Assembly: GCA_002700125.1 (NCBI GenBank)
Contig: PACM01000036.1
Coordinates: 1 to 7,458 of the forward strand
Origin: Dehalococcoidia bacterium
GTDB lineage: Bacteria; Chloroflexota; Dehalococcoidia; Lucifugimonadales; Lucifugimonadaceae
Direction of reading: 5' to 3'
DNA length: 7,458 nt
Of this stretch, positions 1 to 5,659 are shown piece by piece. The translations under genes were made by a program, and so were the position numbers. How positions within the stretch are numbered: position 1 is the stretch's first letter; each line of letters begins with the position of its first letter. The notes under the pieces were generated by a model. It made no database searches. It worked only from the letters and a program-made list of their open reading frames with translations, and was not told the DNA's origin.

Positions 1-114
1 AAGACTGTCCAGTAATCGGTTTTTCAGATTATTCATATAATCTTTTTCAAACTCTTCACATAGTACGTTTAACCAAGCATGGTCAAGCTTAATTTTTTTT
101 CTATTATGTGACAT
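1..114 (-). CDS. ung: Probable uracil-DNA glycosylase, N-terminal fragment cut by the window edge
   Basis: This is an open frame of 38 codons starting with ATG at 112-114 and running off the left edge. It was read by hand because it is short. The residues include KIKLDHAWLNVL, then EEFEKDYMNNL and KNRLLDSL. This W..VL..EF.K.YM..L...L pattern is typical of the N-terminus of family 1 uracil-DNA glycosylases, which remove uracil from DNA at the start of base excision repair. The water-activating GQDPYH motif and the other catalytic motifs would lie beyond the window, so the call rests only on the N-terminal pattern. The start is 9 bp after the stop of the pseudouridine synthase gene on the same strand, which suggests cotranscription. 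I see no Shine-Dalgarno sequence before the ATG. A different protein with a similar N-terminal helix cannot be excluded. Confidence 0.68.
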   Translation of the reverse strand, partial: MSHNRKKIKLDHAWLNVLCEEFEKDYMNNLKNRLLDSL

Positions 115-123
115 TAGGAATAT

Positions 124-825
124 TTATCTGGTTGAGTAAGTAAAGAGCTCTGGAATCTTTACTTCTACCAACTCTCTCTCTTTTAGATTTCCAAGAGTGT
201 AATCGCCATATTTAGTTCTTTTTAATCTGATTACCTTCCAATCAAAGTATGATGCGATATTTCGAATCTCTCTATTCTTACCTTCTTGAAGTTTTAATTC
301 TAACGTGAATTTCTGTTTAGTTTTTTTTCTAACTTTGACTTTTATGGGTCCATAATTTAAACCACCAACATTCAATCCTTTCTCGAGTAAAGATATTTTT
401 TTTGAATTTAGAGAGCCTAAAATTTCAACTAAGTAGCACCTCTCCACTTTATTTTTCGGAAGTTCAAAGAATCTAGACAATTCACCATTGTTAGTTAATA
501 AGAGTAGTCCTTCGCTATTCAAATCTAGCCTTCCTACTGAAATCACTCTAGGAATTCTGTCAGGTATTAATTCATATATCGTTTTTCTTCCCATTGGATC
601 TTTGGATGTACAAAGAAAACCCTTAGGTTTATTTATCATCCAAAGCCTAGGTGATGATAGAGTGAGCAGAGTGTTTTCTACTATAACTTCATCTTCATTA
701 GTCACCTCAGTAGAAAAATCTGTACAGATGGAATTATTCACTATCACTGTACCTTTTTGTATAAGAACATCAGCCTCTCTCCTAGAAGCATATCCCGATG
801 TAGATATGAATTTTGATAACCTCAT
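124..825 (-). CDS. RsuA/RluB/RluE/RluF-family rRNA pseudouridine synthase
   Basis: This 233-residue protein has the two-part layout of the RsuA/RluB family, whose members convert specific uridines of 16S or 23S rRNA to pseudouridine. Residues 1-45 form an S4 RNA-binding domain (RLSKFISTSGYASRREAD, then a V.VN turn). The catalytic domain follows, beginning near MINKPKG (63-69). The signature GRLDLNSEGLLLLTNNGEL at 98-116 contains the catalytic aspartate D101. A further conserved motif, EGKNREIRNI, lies at 181-190, and a late K.GDYTLGNL segment fits RluB-like members. The length is close to that of E. coli RsuA and shorter than RluB or RluF, so it lacks the long C-terminal tails of those. The target uridine cannot be told from sequence, so no gene symbol is given; automatic pipelines would probably say rluB. 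The ATG at 823-825 is 8 bp after the tmk stop and no clear ribosome-binding site precedes it. Confidence 0.93.
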   Translation of the reverse strand: MRLSKFISTSGYASRREADVLIQKGTVIVNNSICTDFSTEVTNEDEVIVENTLLTLSSPRLWMINKPKGFLCTSKDPMGRKTIYELIPDRIPRVISVGRLDLNSEGLLLLTNNGELSRFFELPKNKVERCYLVEILGSLNSKKISLLEKGLNVGGLNYGPIKVKVRKKTKQKFTLELKLQEGKNREIRNIASYFDWKVIRLKRTKYGDYTLGNLKERELVEVKIPELFTYSTR

Positions 826-833
826 TATTATTT

Positions 834-1466
834 CTAATTTTCGATTTTTTCAATTACTTTTTCTAAAATAATTTTTGAGAGTTCCTCAACTCCTAAAGTT
901 GAGTCAAGAATTATTATCCTTTCTTTATTATTTTTAGCAATTTCTAGGAAACCATTGCGTACTCTTTGATGAAACTCAACTGTTTCTTTTTCAAATTTTG
1001 TAATCTGTTTTTCTTCTGGATCTTCATTGCGATTAGATACCCTTCTCAGGGCATCTTCAACATTCATATCTAATAAGAAAGTGATCTCTGGTAATAGTCC
1101 CAAAGAACTTATGTTGTTTAACTGCTTAACTTTACTTAGATTAAGGCCACGTCCAAAACCTTGGTAAGCCAATGTAGAATCAATATATCGATCTGTTACA
1201 ACAATGATTCCATCGGATAGATTTGGCATCATTACATTTTCTACTAGATCTGATCGGGCAACTTCAAAAAGAAGCAATTCGGTTGTACTTGTTAGGGAAG
1301 GATTTTGATTTAACTCTTCTCGTATTTTCTCAGCAAGAGTTGTGCCTCCAGGCTCTCTTACGATTAATGACTTGATAGATCGCTTAGTTAAATTATTGTG
1401 TAATAACTTGGCTTGAGTAGTTTTTCCTACTCCATCAAATCCTTCAATAGAAACCAAAAAAGACAC
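834..1466 (-). CDS. tmk: Thymidylate (dTMP) kinase
   Basis: Tmk phosphorylates dTMP to dTDP with ATP, an essential cytosolic step toward dTTP. Counting from the GTG at 1464-1466, the P-loop EGFDGVGKTTQ is at 8-18, the REPGGT nucleoside-monophosphate motif at 37-42, the DRY motif at 92-94 and the dTMP-binding STLAYQG at 97-103. A basic LID (RRVSNRN) lies near 141-147. The P-loop has no arginine of the eukaryotic kind, so it fits the bacterial type with LID arginines. The start is ambiguous. A TTG at 1485-1487 would add seven residues and overlap the upstream gene by 17 bp, and it has GGAGAG about 6-11 nt before it. I prefer the GTG because it gives the short N-terminus (M-S-F-L-V-S-I-E-G) usual for the family, 4 bp after the upstream stop and with AAAGGG before it. 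The product is 210 residues, a normal length. The 3' part contains a bulged inverted repeat. Confidence 0.95.
   Translation of the reverse strand: MSFLVSIEGFDGVGKTTQAKLLHNNLTKRSIKSLIVREPGGTTLAEKIREELNQNPSLTSTTELLLFEVARSDLVENVMMPNLSDGIIVVTDRYIDSTLAYQGFGRGLNLSKVKQLNNISSLGLLPEITFLLDMNVEDALRRVSNRNEDPEEKQITKFEKETVEFHQRVRNGFLEIAKNNKERIIILDSTLGVEELSKIILEKVIEKIEN
867..915. repeat. Imperfect (bulged) inverted repeat near the 3' end of tmk
   Basis: An inner 7-bp stem (885-891 with 897-903, 5-nt loop) is continued after a 6-nt bulge (879-884) by a 12-position outer stem (867-878 with 904-915) that has one mismatch. In tmk codons it spans the I-I-L-D-S-T to S-K-I-I segment. The outer stem is AT-rich, so stability would be modest. 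Confidence 0.6.
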
Positions 1467-1470
1467 ACTA

Positions 1471-3006
1471 CTACCAACCCTTTTCAAGCACGACTCTCCG
1501 TGTCGTACCTTCTCCTATGCTCATAGAGTGTATTCCCTCTTTAGAAGCCGCTTTATGTTGAAGCCTCCTGACAAATGAATTTTGTGCATTCAACTCAACT
1601 CGCATTTCTCCATCAAAAATTCTTCTTACTGCAGTCTGAAGTTCTTCTAGTGCATTGACCACAGTGTGATTAGTCCCAAATGCAAATGATTTTTTTTTGA
1701 TTTCAGGAGTATATTTTTCTAAGAATTTTTTTACTTGTTCTTTAGAATTTTTTCTTAATACGTGGACTGGTATTCCCATTTGTTGTGCTTTATGTAGAGA
1801 TTCAGGTTTCCTTGAATAATGAGCTTTTGTTGTTAAGAATATTTTTGCGTCATTTTCATTATCCGTTATTTTTAACGAAGCTCCATATTCTTTTATCAAA
1901 GATTTTAGTGACCCTTTAGATATTCCGAAAGGATATAATGGCACTCGATCAACGTTACGTAGAACCTTATTTTCTACTTTAGCTTCAGGAGCCAACTTTT
2001 TTACTACGCCTTTTTCAATCCATCTTAATTCGCCGGAAACACTCTTTCCTTTTAGTATTTCATCAATTTGGTTACCGACATTTTTGTGCACCGAAACTGT
2101 ATCTCTATCAACAATTTCTACGACTATTGAAAAAGTCGGATCATGCTTTCTCTCTAGTATTGTTTTTTGTGTCCTTCTTCTTTTAGCTTCTATATCCCCT
2201 AATGTGACTGTCTGAGTTCCACCAACTAAATCAGACAATGTGGGATTTGTCAGAACGTTTTCTAGATTGTTTGCGTGAGCTGTAGCAATTAGTTGAACAC
2301 CGCGTTCAGCTATTGTTCTGGCAGCTAAAGATTCAGACTCAGTACTCATTTCATCAATTATTATGACTTCAGGCATATGATTTTCGACCGCTTCTATCAT
2401 TACTTGATGCTGTAAAGATGTTGCGGGAACTTGCATCCTTCTAGACTTTCCTATTGCTTGGTGAGGTACGTCACCATCGCCTGCAATCTCATTTGAAGTA
2501 TCTACTATAACTACTCTTTTGTTTGCACTTTCTGATAAAACCCTTGCAACTTCTCTTAACATTGTAGTTTTACCTACTCCAGGCTTACCTAGCAGAAGCA
2601 CGCTCTCTCCACTCATAACTAGATCTTCTATATTTTGAATTGTCCCTTCTATTGCTCTTCCAGCTCTACAAGTAATCCCTACTGGCGCCCCCTTTCGGTT
2701 TCGGATTACTGATATTCGATGAAGCGTTCTCTCAATCCCAGCTCGGTTATCGTCTCCAAATTCACTTACTCTGCTGATTAGGGCTTGTAAGTCCACATGT
2801 GTGACTTCTTCATCATGTATGATCTCTTGGGATGTGGGGAATCGCACTTCTGCAGATCGCCCTAAATCCAGTATTACTTCAACAAGATCGTACTTTTCTG
2901 GATGGTTTTTCAAGTAATTTTGAACTCTAGACGGAAGGATGGAGATTAATACTTCAAGGTCATCGGTAGACTTAAATTCAATATCTTTTATTGATCGTTG
3001 TACCAT
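1471..3006 (-). CDS. Ycf45/SpoIIIAA-like P-loop ATPase with C-terminal R3H nucleic-acid-binding domain
   Basis: This 511-residue protein combines a RecA/AAA-like ATPase resembling SpoIIIAA and chloroplast/cyanobacterial Ycf45 with an R3H domain. The N-terminal 60 residues carry the family-typical VEVILDLGRSAEVRFP. The Walker A motif GKPGVGKTT is at 140-148, VVIVDTSNEI at 165-174 matches the SpoIIIAA-like core, Walker B VIIIDE is at 214-219, and the sensor-like ATAHAN is at 241-246. A less conserved linker spans about 300-440. The C-terminal domain (about 450-511) has the R3H signature R480-x3-H484 in FVRRLQHKAA, which in this family binds single-stranded nucleic acid. No signal peptide or membrane segment is seen, so it should be cytosolic. 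The substrate and cellular role are not established for these proteins. It starts at ATG 3004-3006, 18 bp after pdxT, without a recognisable ribosome-binding site, and ends 4 bp before the preferred tmk start. It is confidently assigned to family but not to function. Confidence 0.9.
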   Translation of the reverse strand: MVQRSIKDIEFKSTDDLEVLISILPSRVQNYLKNHPEKYDLVEVILDLGRSAEVRFPTSQEIIHDEEVTHVDLQALISRVSEFGDDNRAGIERTLHRISVIRNRKGAPVGITCRAGRAIEGTIQNIEDLVMSGESVLLLGKPGVGKTTMLREVARVLSESANKRVVIVDTSNEIAGDGDVPHQAIGKSRRMQVPATSLQHQVMIEAVENHMPEVIIIDEMSTESESLAARTIAERGVQLIATAHANNLENVLTNPTLSDLVGGTQTVTLGDIEAKRRRTQKTILERKHDPTFSIVVEIVDRDTVSVHKNVGNQIDEILKGKSVSGELRWIEKGVVKKLAPEAKVENKVLRNVDRVPLYPFGISKGSLKSLIKEYGASLKITDNENDAKIFLTTKAHYSRKPESLHKAQQMGIPVHVLRKNSKEQVKKFLEKYTPEIKKKSFAFGTNHTVVNALEELQTAVRRIFDGEMRVELNAQNSFVRRLQHKAASKEGIHSMSIGEGTTRRVVLEKGW

Positions 3007-3024
3007 AATTCTAATGCTAATATT

Positions 3025-3627
3025 TCAATTTTCCTTAAGATTTTCAAGTTTTTTATGTGAATCTTCTGCCATTGTCAAGAAATACTCGTGTATTCTTAAA
3101 TCGTCCGTTAGTTCAGGATGAAAACTAGTTCCTAATATGTTATCTTCTCTTACTGCTATAGGTATTTTATTTCTTGATTTTGCAAGAGTAACTACATTAC
3201 CTCTAGTTTCAATTATACCAGGAGCCCTGATAAATATAGCTTCAAATGGTACTGTTTCTGAAGCAAAATAGATGTTTTCAACAAAGCTGTCTATTTGTCT
3301 GCCGTAATAATTTCTGGAAGTCTTAATATCAATTAAACCCATGGTAGGTGGGTCGCTTTCAGATAACTCTTTTGAGATTAGTATTAGGCCAGCACAAGTA
3401 CCCCATATTGGCATTCCTAAATCTGATTTTTTAACAATTGAATCATTCAGGCCTGATTCGTTTAATAACTTAGCAATTGTGGTGCTTTCTCCTCCAGGTA
3501 TAACCAACCCATCAATAATCTCTAAGTCAGCTGCTGACCTAATTTCAGTCACTGATATATCTAACTTTGTAAAACACGTTGCGTGTTCTTGAAAGTCTCC
3601 CTGCAACGCCAGAATACCTATTCTCAC
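3025..3627 (-). CDS. pdxT: PLP synthase glutaminase subunit PdxT
   Basis: PdxT is the class I glutamine amidotransferase of the DXP-independent pyridoxal 5'-phosphate synthase. It hydrolyses glutamine and channels ammonia to PdxS. The 200-residue protein has the family's usual length. It begins RIGILALQGDF, has the PGGEST motif at 44-49, the nucleophile C78 in WGTCAG, and the rest of the catalytic triad as H170 and E172 in SFHPEL. The ALQGDFQEH start and the PGGEST motif point to PdxT rather than HisH or another amidotransferase. The start codon is GTG at 3625-3627, 8 bp after the pdxS stop. The only good ribosome-binding site lies within the last pdxS codons, 13 nt upstream, which suggests coupled translation of the two subunits. 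No alternative start fits between them. Confidence 0.97.
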   Translation of the reverse strand: MRIGILALQGDFQEHATCFTKLDISVTEIRSAADLEIIDGLVIPGGESTTIAKLLNESGLNDSIVKKSDLGMPIWGTCAGLILISKELSESDPPTMGLIDIKTSRNYYGRQIDSFVENIYFASETVPFEAIFIRAPGIIETRGNVVTLAKSRNKIPIAVREDNILGTSFHPELTDDLRIHEYFLTMAEDSHKKLENLKEN

Positions 3628-3635
3628 TTGAGAAA

Positions 3636-4613
3636 CTATACTCCTCTTTTCTCTAATCTTTCTTCTTTGGGGAGAGTAGACACGCTGATCCCAACCATAG
3701 GTTCTCCTAAATCTTCAGAAACTTTAGCAAGGATCTCTGGATTATTATAATGAGTCGTAGCTTGAACGATCGCTTTTGCTCTTTTTTCTGCATCACCAGA
3801 TTTGAATATGCCAGAACCCACGAAAACTCCATCTACACCAATCTGCATCATTAGAGCTGCGTCTGCTGGAGTAGCAATTCCACCTGCTGCAAAATTTACA
3901 ACAGGAAGTCGACCCAGTTTTTTTACTTCCGTTAATAATTCGTAAGGAGCACCAAGATTTTTTGCTTCAGTCATAAGCTCCTCATCATTTAAACTTATAA
4001 TTTTTTTTAATTGACCAATTACTGTTCTAGCATGGAAAACTGCTTGAACAACATCTCCTGTTCCAGCTTCACCTTTGGTCCTAATCATTGCTGCACCTTC
4101 TCCAATTCTTCTCAGCGCTTCTCCTAAGTCTGTTGCTCCACATACAAAAGGCATATTGAAATCCCATTTGTTGACATGAAAATTAGTATCAGCTGGTGTT
4201 AGAACTTCCGATTCATCTGCGTAATCTACACCTAAATGCTGCAGTATTTGAGCTTCCGCCAAATGTCCAATTCTACATTTAGCCATCACGGGTATCGATA
4301 CTGAATTGATTATATCTTTGATCATTTTCGGGTCAGACATCCTAGCGACGCCTCCATCTCTTCTGATATCAGCTGGTACACGTTCTAGAGCCATAACGGC
4401 TACAGCACCTGTCTGTTCTGCTATTTTGGCTTGATCGGCATTTACAACATCCATTATCACGCCACCTTTTAACATTTGAGCAAGCCCACCCTTCAACCTC
4501 CAACTTCCAGTCTCTATTGCTTTACCTTCACCATTGGAATTGTTAGGTTTCTGAGCCATATCAATGCTTCCACTTAAGTTTTTCAATTCTGTTTTTTTTC
4601 TTGCTGTAGACAT
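3636..4613 (-). CDS. pdxS: PLP synthase synthase subunit PdxS
   Basis: PdxS is the TIM-barrel subunit that builds pyridoxal 5'-phosphate from a pentose phosphate, a triose phosphate and ammonia supplied by PdxT. The match to the family is strong throughout: [57 protein letters not shown] and [16 protein letters not shown]55, K112 and K180 correspond to the catalytic D24, K81 and K149 of the Bacillus subtilis enzyme, all with the same offset of 31. The frame as annotated therefore carries about 31 extra N-terminal residues, which are polar and lysine-rich. An internal ATG (residue 19, at 4557-4559) preceded by GTGGAAG may be the true start; it would leave about 13 extra residues and a 307-residue product. 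The spacer to gap is 35 bp, the longest in the window. Confidence 0.97.
   Translation of the reverse strand: MSTARKKTELKNLSGSIDMAQKPNNSNGEGKAIETGSWRLKGGLAQMLKGGVIMDVVNADQAKIAEQTGAVAVMALERVPADIRRDGGVARMSDPKMIKDIINSVSIPVMAKCRIGHLAEAQILQHLGVDYADESEVLTPADTNFHVNKWDFNMPFVCGATDLGEALRRIGEGAAMIRTKGEAGTGDVVQAVFHARTVIGQLKKIISLNDEELMTEAKNLGAPYELLTEVKKLGRLPVVNFAAGGIATPADAALMMQIGVDGVFVGSGIFKSGDAEKRAKAIVQATTHYNNPEILAKVSEDLGEPMVGISVSTLPKEERLEKRGV
3641..3647 (-). promoter_or_regulatory. Ribosome-binding site for the pdxT GTG start
   Basis: AGAGGAG is the clearest Shine-Dalgarno-like sequence in the window. It lies in the last codons of pdxS, 13 nt before the GTG of pdxT, a rather long spacing. No other in-frame start lies between it and the conserved RIGILALQGDF beginning, so it supports the GTG and points to pdxS-pdxT coupling. 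Confidence 0.55.
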
Positions 4614-4648
4614 CTTCTTCTAAATAGTTTCGGTTAATTGTACCTTAT

Positions 4649-5659
4649 TTAGGCTAATTTGGAGGAAATCAAACTTAAAAGATCGCATGTTCTGTTTGCG
4701 TAACCCCACTCATTATCATACCAACCAACAATTTTGAAGAAATTCTTCTCTACTTGAATGGTAGAGAGAGAGTCAATTATTACACTATGAGAATTGCCTT
4801 TAAAGTCTTGAGATACCAGAGGCAAATCTGAATATTCTAACAAACCTTTGAAACTTTTTTTTGAAGCAGACTCGAAGGATTGATTGATCGCGGTAGCATC
4901 AGTTTCCTTTTCTAGCAAAACAGTTAAATCTGTGACTGAGACTGAAGGAGTAGGGACTCTGTAAGCCATACCATCAATTTTTCCTTTCATTTCAGGTATT
5001 ACTTGTACCACTGCCTTAGCCGCTCCTGTTGTTGTGGGTATGATGTTGGATGAAGCAGTTCGAGATCTTCTAAGATCAGAGTGTGGCTGGTCAAGTACGC
5101 TCTGATCATTTGTAAAAGAATGTATCGTGGACATCAGAGCGTACTTGACTCCGAAATTGTCATTCAATATCTTCACCATGGGCGCGACACAATTTGTTGT
5201 ACAAGATGCATTTGAGACAACGTGATGAATAATGGGATCGTATTGATCCTCATTCACCCCCAAGACTATTGTTAGATCTTCATCCGAGGCAGGCGCAGAT
5301 ATGATGACCTTTTTTGTAGTACCAGATAGATGCTTCTCAGCTTGTTCTTTCTTAGTAAATATTCCTGTAGATTCTATTACTATTTCTACTCCCATAGAAT
5401 CCCATTCAATTTGCGCAGGATCTCTTTCTGTGAATTTTTTTATTCTTTTATTGTTTAAAACTAGATCGTCTCCATCTATTTCGACGCTTCCTTTATGAAT
5501 TCCATAACTTGAGTCATATTTAAATAGGTGTGCACAGCTTTCTATATTTGCCAGATCATTTATGGAAACTATGTCAATTTCATCTCTTTCAATAATTAAT
5601 TTAGTAAGTTGCCTCCCTATTCTTCCAAATCCATTAATTCCAACTTTAACTTTTTTCAT
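4649..5659 (-). CDS. gap: Glyceraldehyde-3-phosphate dehydrogenase, type I
   Basis: GAPDH converts glyceraldehyde 3-phosphate, NAD and phosphate to 1,3-bisphosphoglycerate in glycolysis. The 336-residue protein is of normal length. The Rossmann motif GINGFGRIGR is at 7-16. D35 in SINDL corresponds to the aspartate that favours NAD over NADP. The catalytic motif NASCTTNC is at 150-157 (C153), and the catalytic H180 lies in STIHSFTND. The C-terminal WYDNEWGYANR is also intact. In the cofactor-selectivity loop the common D-L-P-H is D-Q-P-H (Q191); the retained proline and D35 still suggest NAD use, by inference. The ATG follows the eno stop with no gap, so translation is probably coupled. The coding sequence contains a perfect 17-bp inverted repeat around the H180 codon. 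Confidence 0.98.
   Translation of the reverse strand: MKKVKVGINGFGRIGRQLTKLIIERDEIDIVSINDLANIESCAHLFKYDSSYGIHKGSVEIDGDDLVLNNKRIKKFTERDPAQIEWDSMGVEIVIESTGIFTKKEQAEKHLSGTTKKVIISAPASDEDLTIVLGVNEDQYDPIIHHVVSNASCTTNCVAPMVKILNDNFGVKYALMSTIHSFTNDQSVLDQPHSDLRRSRTASSNIIPTTTGAAKAVVQVIPEMKGKIDGMAYRVPTPSVSVTDLTVLLEKETDATAINQSFESASKKSFKGLLEYSDLPLVSQDFKGNSHSVIIDSLSTIQVEKNFFKIVGWYDNEWGYANRTCDLLSLISSKLA
5090..5149. repeat. Perfect 17-bp inverted repeat inside gap
   Basis: The arms at 5090-5106 and 5133-5149 are exact reverse complements over 17 bp, separated by 26 nt. In gap codons the arms encode V171-L175 plus two bases of M176, and the end of D185 through D190. The loop covers the catalytic H180 region. 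In the gap mRNA this would form a long unbroken stem. It is far longer than expected by chance at this distance. There is no T-run after it on the coding strand, so it is not a standard terminator. Confidence 0.9.

Noticed and set aside
26..43. 7-bp AT-rich hairpin in the ung fragment
   Set aside because: It lies inside coding sequence, is weak and has no terminator features on the coding strand.
488..871. Open frame on the plus strand opposite the pseudouridine synthase gene
   Set aside because: It lies antisense to a well-supported gene, and its translation has no recognisable domain. The other plus-strand frames (2939-3121, 3341-3592, 5301-5498, 5562-5750, 5856-6092, 7139-7354) were rejected for the same reason.
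3573..3587. 6-bp stem with 3-nt loop (AACACG/CGTGTT) in pdxT
   Set aside because: It is too short to separate from chance and sits within conserved coding sequence.
3025..3627. Alternative reading of pdxT as HisH or another glutamine amidotransferase
   Set aside because: The N-terminal ALQGDFQEH, the PGGEST motif and direct adjacency to pdxS are specific to PdxT.
4614..4648. Possible promoter with a TACAAT -10-like hexamer (4637-4642, minus strand) upstream of pdxS
   Set aside because: The sequence at the correct -35 distance does not resemble TTGACA, and such hexamers arise easily by chance in AT-rich DNA. A start here is possible but unsupported.
4747..4767. 7-bp hairpin with 7-nt loop in the 3' part of gap
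   Set aside because: It is short, lies inside coding sequence and has no following T-run on the coding strand. It is close to what AT-rich sequence gives by chance.
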